A DNA stretch of 64,000 nt from contig NZ_CP054041.1 in assembly GCF_013282665.1 (NCBI RefSeq), positions 1,656,001 through 1,720,000 of the forward strand. Reading direction: 5' to 3'. A program made the position numbers and the translations under genes. The notes beneath the pieces are model-generated. The model saw nothing but the letters and a program-made list of their open reading frames with translations, was not told the origin of the DNA and searched no databases. Below are positions 1 to 7,002 of this stretch, one piece after another. Source of the stretch: Listeria monocytogenes. Lineage in GTDB: Bacteria; Bacillota; Bacilli; Lactobacillales; Listeriaceae. Positions within the stretch are counted from its first letter, which is position 1. Each line of letters opens with the position of its first letter.

Positions 1-30
1 ATCTGTATCAAGAAATTGGAGGAGATAGTG

Positions 31-1731
31 ATGAAAAATAAAAAACGTACGCTAGTCGCTCTAACTGGGGCTGCAATTGGAACAGGGATTGCCGCAAAGA
101 AAATTTCTGAACAAAAGGCTGCTGAAAAAGAACGGGCAGTGGATGAAGCAATTAAAGCGCGCTATTATGGTGACAAACAAGTGTATTTCGTCGGTGGCGG
201 GATTGCTAGTTTGGCGGGAGCTGTTTATTTAATTCGCGATGCCAATTTTGATGGGAAAAATATCCATATTATTGAAGGTATGCATATTTTAGGTGGAAGT
301 AATGATGGAGCCGGAAGCGTGGAACATGGCTTTGTTTGTCGCGGTGGTCGGATGTTGAATGAAGAAACTTATGAAAATTTCTGGGATTTATTTAGTAGTA
401 TTCCGTCGCTTGATATGCCGAACTTTAGTGTTACTGAAGAGATTTTGAATTTTGACCATTTACATCCAACCCATGCGCAAGCAAGATTAGTGGATAAAGA
501 TCGCAATATCCTCGATGCGCATTCGATGGGATTTAATAATAATGACCGGATGTTGATGACGAAACTGCTCGCTACTCCGGAAGAAAAACTGGATAATTTA
601 ACGATACGTGATTGGTTTGATGAACACTTTTTTGAAACGAATTTTTGGTATATGTGGCAAACCACTTTTGCTTTCCAAAAATGGAGCAGCTTGTTTGAAT
701 TTAGACGTTATATGAATCGGATGATGTTAGAATTTAGTCGGATTGATACGCTGGAAGGTGTAACGAGAACACCGCTAAACCAATACGAAAGCTTGATTTT
801 ACCTTTAAAAACATTTTTAGATAAACACCATGTTGATTTTACGATTAATCAAACGGTGGAAGATATTGATTTCAAAGATGCGCCTGGAATTACAGCGACA
901 GCACTTCATTTATCGGATGGATCCACTATCGAACTTGACCCGGACGATGATGTGATTATGACGAATGCTTGTATGACGGATAGCGCAACTCTTGGCGATA
1001 TGAATACACCTGCACCAAAACCAGAAGAAAAACCAATTTCCGGTGAGCTTTGGTACAAAGTCGCGCAAAAGAAACCAAACTTAGGTAATCCAGAGCCATT
1101 TTTCGGTCATGAAGAAGAAACAAACTGGCAAAGCTTTACCGTCACTTGTCATGGCGATAAATTATTAAAACGCATTGAACGCTTCACAGGGAACATTCCA
1201 GGAAGTGGTGCGCTCATGACATTTAAAGATTCTAATTGGTTAATGAGCACTGTTGTGGCCGCACAACCTCATTTTAAAGCGCAAGATGCAAACACTACGA
1301 TTTTCTGGGGTTACGGATTATATCCAGACCGCGTAGGTGATTTCGTGAAAAAACCGATGAAAGAATGTACTGGGGAAGAAATTTTATATGAATTAATGTG
1401 TCATTTGAACTGGCAAGACGATTTTGAAGAAATTAAAGCGGATATTATCAATGTAATTCCGTGCTACATGCCATACATCGATGCGCAATTCGAGCCACGA
1501 GCAATGAGCGATCGTCCGGCAGTTGTTCCGGAAGGTAGTACAAACTTTGCGATGATTAGCCAATTTGTGGAAATTCCAAAAGATATGGTTTTCACCGAAG
1601 AATATTCCGTTCGCGCTGCTAGAATCGCCGTGTATACGTTACTTGATATCGATAAAAAAATCTGCCCAGTAACACCACATAATCGTGATCCAAAAGTGCT
1701 AGCGAAAGCAACGCAAACCATGTTTAGATAA
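31..1731 (+). CDS. Oleate hydratase (myosin-cross-reactive antigen family)
   Basis: FAD-dependent enzyme that hydrates the double bond of oleic and related unsaturated fatty acids; in the family this serves fatty-acid detoxification. Seen: 566 residues, a positively charged N-terminus, then a dinucleotide-binding motif GGGIASLAG at about residues 55-63, followed by the long conserved body of the family (for example the GGSNDGAG and CRGGRMLN segments). An open frame extends upstream to a TTG at 16, but the GGAGGA at 18-23 lies seven bases before the ATG at 31, so I chose that start. It is followed by its own terminator and appears monocistronic. Function is by family resemblance and is firm. 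Confidence 0.93.
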   Translation: MKNKKRTLVALTGAAIGTGIAAKKISEQKAAEKERAVDEAIKARYYGDKQVYFVGGGIASLAGAVYLIRDANFDGKNIHIIEGMHILGGSNDGAGSVEHGFVCRGGRMLNEETYENFWDLFSSIPSLDMPNFSVTEEILNFDHLHPTHAQARLVDKDRNILDAHSMGFNNNDRMLMTKLLATPEEKLDNLTIRDWFDEHFFETNFWYMWQTTFAFQKWSSLFEFRRYMNRMMLEFSRIDTLEGVTRTPLNQYESLILPLKTFLDKHHVDFTINQTVEDIDFKDAPGITATALHLSDGSTIELDPDDDVIMTNACMTDSATLGDMNTPAPKPEEKPISGELWYKVAQKKPNLGNPEPFFGHEEETNWQSFTVTCHGDKLLKRIERFTGNIPGSGALMTFKDSNWLMSTVVAAQPHFKAQDANTTIFWGYGLYPDRVGDFVKKPMKECTGEEILYELMCHLNWQDDFEEIKADIINVIPCYMPYIDAQFEPRAMSDRPAVVPEGSTNFAMISQFVEIPKDMVFTEEYSVRAARIAVYTLLDIDKKICPVTPHNRDPKVLAKATQTMFR

Positions 1732-1735
1732 AGTG

Positions 1736-1775
1736 AAAAAGTAGCTATTTGTTACAGAATAGCTACTTTTTTTTG
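1736..1775 (+). terminator. Intrinsic terminator after oleate hydratase gene
   Basis: Stem GTAGCTATT/AATAGCTAC, extended by A-T pairs, with an 8-base loop and a run of eight T. Confidence 0.9.
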
Positions 1776-1814
1776 TGCGAGACAGGACAAACGGCTGATA
1801 TTTACGAAATAGCA

Positions 1815-1843
1815 TTGCTTGTGAACCATAAAACAGCTATAAT
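1815..1843 (+). promoter_or_regulatory. Sigma-A promoter of rlmN
   Basis: TTGCTT at 1815-1820 and TATAAT at 1838-1843 are separated by 17 bases, about 40 bases before the rlmN start. Confidence 0.7.
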
Positions 1844-1882
1844 CTTTATAGACGAAAACAAGACCTGAAAAGAGGCTGAACA

Positions 1883-2986
1883 ATGGAAAAAAGCTCCATT
1901 TATGGATTAACATGGACAAAATTAACAGAATGGCTAGAAGCACACGGTCAAAAGAAATTCCGCGCAACACAAGTGTGGGACTGGCTCTATAGAAAACGTG
2001 TCAAAACTTTTGAAGAAATGAGTAACGTTCCAAAAGAAACAATTGAACTTTTAACAGCGAATTTTGTGATGAACACTTTAGAAGAACAAGTGGTGCAAGA
2101 ATCGGCAGACGGCACGACGAAATATTTATTTAAGCTGAGTGACGGGAACTTAATTGAGACCGTGATGATGAAGCAAGAATATGGCTTGTCGGTTTGTGTA
2201 ACGACCCAAGTTGGCTGTAATATCGGCTGTACTTTTTGTGCGAGTGGTCTTTTGAAAAAGAGTCGCGACTTAACTGCTGGCGAAATTGTGGAACAAATTA
2301 TGAATGTACAGCATTATTTGGATGGACGTAATTTGGAAGAACGCGTGAGTCACGTGGTTGTAATGGGAATCGGGGAACCGTTTGATAATTACGATAATGT
2401 GATGGATTTCTTGCGTGTGATTAATCATGACAAAGGTCTAGCAATCGGCGCGCGCCATATCACTGTTTCAACAAGTGGTCTTGCACCGCGCATTATTGAT
2501 TTTGCCAATGAGGATTTCCAAGTCAACTTAGCGATTTCCCTTCATGCGCCGAACAATGAACTGCGGACGAGCATTATGCGTATTAACAAGACATATTCAA
2601 TTGAGAAATTGATGGAAGCAATCCATTATTACGTGAACAAAACTAACCGCCGAATCACGTTTGAATACATTATGTTAAAAGGTGTAAACGACCATAAAAA
2701 AGAAGCGCTCGAACTTGCGGCACTTCTCGGCGAACATCGTCATTTAGCTTATGTTAACTTGATTCCTTACAACCCGGTGGACGAGCATATCGATTATGAA
2801 CGTAGCACAAAAGAAGACGTACTCGCTTTCTATGATACGCTTAAGAAAAATGGTATTAATTGTGTTATTCGCCGCGAACACGGGACAGATATTGATGCTG
2901 CGTGTGGGCAACTTCGTAGTAAACAAATCAAACGAGTTGGCGTGCGCGAACGGATGAAACAAAAACAAGCAGCAGCAGAAGAATAA
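1883..2986 (+). CDS. rlmN: Dual-specificity RNA methyltransferase RlmN
   Basis: Radical-SAM enzyme that methylates C2 of A2503 in 23S rRNA and of A37 in some tRNAs. Seen: 367 residues, the usual family length, with the radical-SAM cluster motif CNIGCTFC (C112, C116, C119) binding the 4Fe-4S cluster. A C-terminal cysteine in ACGQLRSK at about 341 corresponds to the methyl-carrying cysteine of RlmN/Cfr. The SAM-binding GEPFDN segment is also present. It has its own promoter and terminator, so it is transcribed alone. Cfr is the alternative, but chromosomal context and the length with its N-terminal accessory domain favour RlmN. Confidence 0.95.
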   Translation: MEKSSIYGLTWTKLTEWLEAHGQKKFRATQVWDWLYRKRVKTFEEMSNVPKETIELLTANFVMNTLEEQVVQESADGTTKYLFKLSDGNLIETVMMKQEYGLSVCVTTQVGCNIGCTFCASGLLKKSRDLTAGEIVEQIMNVQHYLDGRNLEERVSHVVVMGIGEPFDNYDNVMDFLRVINHDKGLAIGARHITVSTSGLAPRIIDFANEDFQVNLAISLHAPNNELRTSIMRINKTYSIEKLMEAIHYYVNKTNRRITFEYIMLKGVNDHKKEALELAALLGEHRHLAYVNLIPYNPVDEHIDYERSTKEDVLAFYDTLKKNGINCVIRREHGTDIDAACGQLRSKQIKRVGVRERMKQKQAAAEE

Positions 2987-2992
2987 TAATTC

Positions 2993-3031
2993 AAACTATC
3001 TGGTTTCCATTTGGAGATTGGATAGTTTTTG
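2993..3031 (+). terminator. Intrinsic terminator after rlmN
   Basis: AAACTATC pairs with GATAGTTT across a loop that holds a weaker inner hairpin (TTTCC/GGAGA), followed by T residues. Confidence 0.75.
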
Positions 3032-3075
3032 TTTATACTTAAGGTACCGAAAGCAATTGAAGGAGGACAAAAGTC

Positions 3076-3555
3076 ATGGAAGTAGAAATTGTCGAACGAA
3101 ATGCTTTTACAGCTGTGGGGAAAAAACGAACTTTTTCGGTTGAAAACGATGCGCAAAAAGAAAAAATCAGCCAATTTTGGCAAGAAGCAAACGCAAATGG
3201 CGATGCCGAACGAATCAACGAATTAGCTGAATTTGCAACAATTGATGGTATTTTAGGTGTCTGCCAAATGAACGGCGACAAAATGGACTATTATATCGCA
3301 ATTGAATCCGAACTCACTCCGCCAGAAGACATGGAACAACTAACCATCCCAGCAAGTAAATGGGCCATCTTCCAATCAGTCGGTCCACTACCCAACGCAA
3401 TCCAAAAAGTGTGGGAATACATTTACGGCGAATGGTTCCAAACATGCAACTACACCCATGGAAACGCTCCAGAACTAGAAGTCTACACAGAAGGCGACAC
3501 GACTGCCGCTGATTATTATTCCGAAGTTTGGATTCCGGTGGTTGAAAAAGACTAA
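3076..3555 (+). CDS. GyrI-like/AraC effector-binding domain protein
   Basis: A 159-residue stand-alone protein that resembles the effector-binding domain found at the C-terminus of AraC-type regulators and in GyrI (SbmC). It starts with the typical 'VEIVERNAFTAVGKKRTF' strand, has a central 'FATIDGILGVCQ..MDYYIAIE' segment and ends with 'YYSEVWIPVVEKD', the usual final strand of this fold. There is no DNA-binding domain, signal peptide or membrane segment, so it is a cytoplasmic small-molecule-binding protein, possibly a drug sensor or sequestering protein; the ligand is unknown. The start follows a strong AAGGAGG. It has its own terminator. Confidence 0.8.
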   Translation: MEVEIVERNAFTAVGKKRTFSVENDAQKEKISQFWQEANANGDAERINELAEFATIDGILGVCQMNGDKMDYYIAIESELTPPEDMEQLTIPASKWAIFQSVGPLPNAIQKVWEYIYGEWFQTCNYTHGNAPELEVYTEGDTTAADYYSEVWIPVVEKD

Positions 3556-3562
3556 CAAACGA

Positions 3563-3603
3563 AAGAACAAATTTCATTAATTGTGAAATTTGTTCTTTTT
3601 AAA
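3563..3603 (+). terminator. Intrinsic terminator
   Basis: AAGAACAAATTTCA pairs with TGAAATTTGTTCTT, followed by T residues: a long, nearly perfect stem. Confidence 0.9.
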
Positions 3604-3629
3604 TCCCACTCCAAACCCATTCCCTAAAA

Positions 3630-3658
3630 TTGACATTGAGAATCATTATCAATATAAT
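3630..3658 (+). promoter_or_regulatory. isdG promoter with Fur box in the spacer
   Basis: TTGACA (3630-3635) and TATAAT (3653-3658) are exactly 17 bases apart. The spacer contains TTGAGAATCATTATCAAT, a close match to the Fur box core (GATAATGATTATC type, read from either strand). Fur bound here would block RNA polymerase, giving induction under iron limitation. Confidence 0.85.
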
Positions 3659-3712
3659 GAAAGGAACTAGCCTATTATACATACAATACAATTATCCAAG
3701 GGGGATTTAAGA

Positions 3713-4078
3713 ATGATTATTGTAACTAATACGATTAAGGTAGAAAAAGGCGCAGCAGAGCATGTGATCCGTCAGTTCACAGGCGCAAATGGCGACGGAC
3801 ATCCAACAAAAGATATTGCAGAAGTAGAAGGTTTCCTAGGCTTCGAACTATGGCACAGCAAACCAGAAGACAAAGACTATGAAGAAGTAGTAGTAACAAG
3901 CAAATGGGAAAGCGAAGAAGCTCAACGCAATTGGGTGAAAAGCGATTCCTTCAAAAAAGCACACGGCAGAACAAAAGACACTAGAGAACAAAGAGAAGAT
4001 CGCAAAGGCATCGTAGGAAATGCAATCGCTCGTTTTGAAGTGGTTCATGTGCAAAACCCTGTGATTGTTGAAAAATAA
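3713..4078 (+). CDS. isdG: Haem-degrading monooxygenase, IsdG family
   Basis: Small dimeric ferredoxin-like-fold oxygenase that opens haem to release iron in the cytoplasm. Seen: 121 residues, with the catalytic triad of the family identifiable as N6, W74 and H84; W74 and H84 are ten residues apart, as are W67 and H77 in Staphylococcus aureus IsdG, recalled from memory. It has its own promoter with a Fur box, fitting iron-starvation expression. An antibiotic-biosynthesis monooxygenase-type fold is the wider family. The start follows a GGGGGAT ribosome site. A separate terminator follows, so it is monocistronic. Confidence 0.92.
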   Translation: MIIVTNTIKVEKGAAEHVIRQFTGANGDGHPTKDIAEVEGFLGFELWHSKPEDKDYEEVVVTSKWESEEAQRNWVKSDSFKKAHGRTKDTREQREDRKGIVGNAIARFEVVHVQNPVIVEK

Positions 4079-4086
4079 GAAGTGAA

Positions 4087-4124
4087 TGAACAAGCCGTTT
4101 CGAGGTAGATGGCTTGTTTTTTGT
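4087..4124 (+). terminator. Intrinsic terminator after isdG
   Basis: AACAAGCC pairs with GGCTTGTT, followed by six T. Confidence 0.9.
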
Positions 4125-4198
4125 TTTCAGATGAGAAAATAAATACGTGGTTTTCTTTCCAAAAGCCCCTTTACTAGCAACCCACAATCCAATCATGC

Positions 4199-4230
4199 TA
4201 TAATTCTCTAAATGATAACGTTTATCATTT
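4199..4230 (+). promoter_or_regulatory. Fur-family operator over nitroreductase promoter
   Basis: A perfect 9-3-9 palindrome, AAATGATAA-CGT-TTATCATTT at 4210-4230, lies just downstream of a TATAAT at 4199-4204. The 21-base layout is that of Fur/Zur/PerR operators; the sequence is nearest to a Fur or Zur box. Which of the three proteins binds cannot be settled here. Confidence 0.75.
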
Positions 4231-4244
4231 AAGGGGGATTAAAC

Positions 4245-4820
4245 ATGATTGAAAAAACAATTATGGAACGTCGTAGCATTAAAAAAGCGAGCGACGCGCC
4301 AATTTCAAGAGAAACAGTGAACACTATTTTAGAGCAAGCAGCCTTTGCACCTTTTCATAGCAAAGTAGAGCCGTGGAATGTATATGTGCTACACACGCTT
4401 GCTGAAAAAGAGCGATACATCGAGAAAATCATCGAGTTTAACGAACGCGAACAAGGGGTTAGTTTTTCTGAAGCAGAGATTGCGGATTTAAAAGCAGGCT
4501 ATGCGAAGAAAATTATTACGCCGCCTTACTTACTCATTGTGACGACGAATATTATCGGTCATGGGAAAAAGGATTTCGAATCAATCGGGGCGACTAGTGC
4601 GTTTATCCAAAACATTCAATTGCTTGGCTGGGAAGCGGGAATTGGGATGATTTGGCGGTCGAATAGATTTATTTTTGATGCGAAGTTTGCGGAAGATTTA
4701 GGTATCCCTGCTGAGCAAAAAATTGTCGGAACTTTGCACTTAACTAGCTTAGCCGAAGTTCCTGAAGCAAAACCACGCCGTCCTTTGAATGAATGGGTGA
4801 AGGATTTAGCTGATTTGTAA
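4245..4820 (+). CDS. Nitroreductase family protein
   Basis: FMN-dependent NAD(P)H oxidoreductase of the nitroreductase superfamily, 191 residues, the common length. Seen: N-terminal 'MERRSIKK' (the arginine-rich flavin phosphate-binding start of the family), 'AAFAPFHSKVEPWNVYVL', which matches the 'A..APS..N.QPW' segment, and a C-terminal 'IPAEQKIVGTLHLTSLAE..PRRPLNEWV'. The physiological substrate is unknown. It lies behind a Fur-family palindrome, so expression probably responds to a metal. The cysteine-free L32 gene follows but has its own promoter. Confidence 0.9.
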   Translation: MIEKTIMERRSIKKASDAPISRETVNTILEQAAFAPFHSKVEPWNVYVLHTLAEKERYIEKIIEFNEREQGVSFSEAEIADLKAGYAKKIITPPYLLIVTTNIIGHGKKDFESIGATSAFIQNIQLLGWEAGIGMIWRSNRFIFDAKFAEDLGIPAEQKIVGTLHLTSLAEVPEAKPRRPLNEWVKDLADL

Positions 4821-4822
4821 GA

Positions 4823-4851
4823 TTGATGTTTCGTGTGATTAGCGTTACAAT
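4823..4851 (+). promoter_or_regulatory. Promoter of the L32 paralog
   Basis: TTGATG (4823-4828) and TACAAT (4846-4851), spacing 17, immediately after the nitroreductase stop codon. Confidence 0.65.
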
Positions 4852-4884
4852 GATACAAGTGTAAGAAATAAGGAGGCGAGCAAG

Positions 4885-5055
4885 ATGGCAGTTCCAGCTA
4901 GACGTACGTCCAAAGCGAAGAAAAACAAGCGCCGTACGCATAAAGGCTTAACAACACCAGGTTTAAGTCGCGATAGTGAAACAGGCGAATACCGTATGTC
5001 ACATCGCATCTCACCAGATGGCACTTATAAAGGTCGCACAATTATCGAAAAATAA
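4885..5055 (+). CDS. rpmF: Ribosomal protein L32, zinc-independent paralog
   Basis: A 56-residue basic protein of the large ribosomal subunit, starting [20 protein letters not shown], which is the L32 signature. Canonical L32 has four cysteines forming a zinc ribbon in its second half; here that half ([34 protein letters not shown], split over positions about 22-56) contains no cysteine. This is the C-minus form that in many Firmicutes replaces the zinc-binding form when zinc is scarce. A second, zinc-binding rpmF would be expected elsewhere in the genome. AAGGAGG precedes the ATG. Confidence 0.93.
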   Translation: MAVPARRTSKAKKNKRRTHKGLTTPGLSRDSETGEYRMSHRISPDGTYKGRTIIEK

Positions 5056-5056
5056 G

Positions 5057-5094
5057 AGGATTTGTTCCAGTGATTGGAACAAATTCTTTTTTTT
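5057..5094 (+). terminator. Intrinsic terminator after L32 gene
   Basis: ATTTGTTCCA pairs perfectly with TGGAACAAAT over a 5-base loop, followed by eight T. Confidence 0.93.
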
Positions 5095-5146
5095 GTGATA
5101 CTATAATGGAAAGAGCTAAATACACAAAAAGGAGTCTGATTGTGAC

Positions 5147-5875
5147 ATGACAGAAGAATTTGTGAACAAAGAAGATGCGCTGAAAAATTATAATGCAAAA
5201 GAGTTTCGTACACCAGATGGCTATACGAGCGATATGATTTTAACTACAGTAAAAGAGTTGAACGGGAAACCAACATTACATATTTTATTAATTAAACGAA
5301 GCCTTACAAATGCAGAAGGAAAACCAAATATGGAAGGCGGAAAATGGGCGGTTCCGGGCGGATTTGTGGATGAAAATGAATCTGCGGACCAAGCTGCCGA
5401 GCGTGAACTAGAAGAAGAAACAAGTTTGACAGATATTCCGTTGATTCCGTTTGGGGTATTTGATAAACCGGGTCGTGATCCGCGCGGTTGGATTATTTCG
5501 CGGGCATTTTATGCGATTGTGCCAGCAGAAGCTTTGGAGAAACGTGCGGCTGGGGATGACGCGGCGGATATCGGACTTTTCCCAATGACTGAGGCTTTGG
5601 AACTTCCGCTTGCTTTTGACCATTTAGATATGCTGAAAAAAGCATTTAGTGCGATTACCAAGGAGTTTTTACTGACGACGGCAATTCGTGATTTCTTGCC
5701 AGAAACTTTCTCAGCAGAACTACTTTACCAAACGCTAGATGGTTGCACGAAGCCAGGGATTTTACCGGATGAAGTAGAATTTATGGAGAATATCGAGTAT
5801 TTACCGTATTTAGAAAAAGTTGGCGAGTTGTACCGATTTAATGCGGATGCCGAAGCGGGAAGTATTTATTTTTAA
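5147..5875 (+). CDS. NUDIX domain protein, NrtR-like layout
   Basis: Protein of 242 residues. An N-terminal NUDIX fold contains the box GGFVDENESADQAAERELEEET, with the RE..EE metal-binding core (the usual final Gly is Ser). Family members hydrolyse ADP-ribose or other nucleoside diphosphate derivatives. The C-terminal 100 residues ('ITKEFLLTTAIRDFLPETFSAELLYQTLDG...') resemble the winged-helix half of NrtR-type NAD-metabolism proteins, so it may be a regulator as well as, or rather than, an enzyme. No NAD gene is adjacent to support that. A TATAAT lies at 5102-5107. It is monocistronic, ending at a terminator shared with the convergent LysR gene. Confidence 0.8.
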   Translation: MTEEFVNKEDALKNYNAKEFRTPDGYTSDMILTTVKELNGKPTLHILLIKRSLTNAEGKPNMEGGKWAVPGGFVDENESADQAAERELEEETSLTDIPLIPFGVFDKPGRDPRGWIISRAFYAIVPAEALEKRAAGDDAADIGLFPMTEALELPLAFDHLDMLKKAFSAITKEFLLTTAIRDFLPETFSAELLYQTLDGCTKPGILPDEVEFMENIEYLPYLEKVGELYRFNADAEAGSIYF

Positions 5876-5878
5876 ATA

Positions 5879-5914
5879 AAGAAGGAGCCACCGATTTGGT
5901 TGGCTCCTTTTTTA
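5879..5914. terminator. Bidirectional terminator between NUDIX and LysR genes
   Basis: AAGGAGCCA pairs with TGGCTCCTT, with A residues on the left and T residues on the right, so it can serve both convergent genes. Confidence 0.9.
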
Positions 5915-6805
5915 TAGAAAATGCTCTTCACCATAACGTAATGCGAAATCTTTAAAAGCCTTGGAAGCAGGCGAAATGTAGTGATTTTTTAAACTTGCTA
6001 GATAGATAAAACGATCGTGTTTTGGTTCGTTGATGGATAATACTTTGACGTTATAATGTGATAATGACGAGATTTTTGGCATAATCGAAATACCGTAATC
6101 AACGCTCACAAGGCCGACCATCGAGGTATCTTCCTCTACATAACAGCCGATTTTTGGTTGAATATTTATTTCAGCAAAAAGGGAATCGATGAGCGGTCTC
6201 AGGCCACTGGTGTCAGAAAAGAAAATATACGAATAATCTGCGGTGTCTTTTAAATCAATGGAATCATATTTGGCAAGTGGGTGATTTTCGGCAACAACGA
6301 CGACTAACTCTTGCTTTGTTAATGGCAAAAATTCAATATCAGGTTCATTTTCGACGTAGGAGCAAATCGCTAGGTCGAATTTTTCATTTTTCAGGTCAGG
6401 AATAATTGATTTAGTGGCGCCTTGAAAAAAGGAAAATGTGATGTCTTTATGGCTTTCGACTTTGGTGAAATTCTGGACGAGCTCGGGAACCGTGTGTGCG
6501 CCCATGGTGTAAATAAAACCTAAATCAATATTTCCGTGAGAAGGGCTCGTTAATTCGTGTAACAGTTTTTCACCTTTTTCTAGTTCGGCGAGGGATTTTT
6601 CCACATAAGTTAAATAGAAGCGTCCATATTTTGTTAAACGGATGTTGCGGCCTTGTTTTTCAAATAAATAAACACCAAGTTCTCGCTCAAGCTCTGCGAT
6701 AGAGTGGCTTAGGCTAGGCTGGGTAATGGAGAGTTCGGCGGCAGCAATCGTGTAATGCTCTTTTTCAGCTAGTTTTTTAAAATAGTATAATTGACGCAAA
6801 TTCAT
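5912..6805 (-). CDS. LysR-family transcriptional regulator
   Basis: Protein of 297 residues with an N-terminal winged HTH (MNLRQLYYFKKLAEKEHYTIAAAELSITQPSLS... at residues 1-60) and a C-terminal periplasmic-binding-protein-like effector domain, the standard LysR layout. It is transcribed divergently from the ene-reductase/aroE/aroD genes, which is the usual arrangement for a LysR protein and its target, so the inducer is probably shikimate, quinate or a derivative. A shikimate-responsive LysR regulator (QuiR) has been described in L. monocytogenes; whether this gene is that protein or a paralog cannot be decided here. The start follows GAGGTAGTTTC. Confidence 0.9.
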   Translation of the reverse strand: MNLRQLYYFKKLAEKEHYTIAAAELSITQPSLSHSIAELERELGVYLFEKQGRNIRLTKYGRFYLTYVEKSLAELEKGEKLLHELTSPSHGNIDLGFIYTMGAHTVPELVQNFTKVESHKDITFSFFQGATKSIIPDLKNEKFDLAICSYVENEPDIEFLPLTKQELVVVVAENHPLAKYDSIDLKDTADYSYIFFSDTSGLRPLIDSLFAEINIQPKIGCYVEEDTSMVGLVSVDYGISIMPKISSLSHYNVKVLSINEPKHDRFIYLASLKNHYISPASKAFKDFALRYGEEHFL

Positions 6806-6853
6806 GAAACTACCTCCTCGGAATGCCTTGATAACTCTATTGTAAGCGATTGT

Positions 6854-6868
6854 ATAGAAAAAATCTAT
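6854..6868. promoter_or_regulatory. Candidate LysR box (T-N11-A)
   Basis: ATAGA-AAAAA-TCTAT, a perfect 5-5-5 inverted repeat with the T-N11-A form, about 50 bases from the regulator start in the divergent intergenic region. Confidence 0.55.
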
Positions 6869-6913
6869 GGATAAATCGAAAAATATACATTAGATTAATA
6901 ATTGTTCCTGACT

Positions 6914-6960
6914 TATAATGAAAGAGAAATAAGATTGTGCATTATTGAACGTGAATAATG
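6914..6960 (+). promoter_or_regulatory. Promoter and second dyad upstream of ene-reductase gene
   Basis: TATAAT at 6914-6919 with no good -35, as expected for an activator-dependent promoter. Downstream lies a perfect inverted repeat CATTATT-N7-AATAATG at 6940-6960, in the likely untranslated leader. Confidence 0.5.
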
Positions 6961-7002
6961 TAACAAATCATTTGCTGAGATTATAGTCGCAGGAGGCTTA
7001 TT

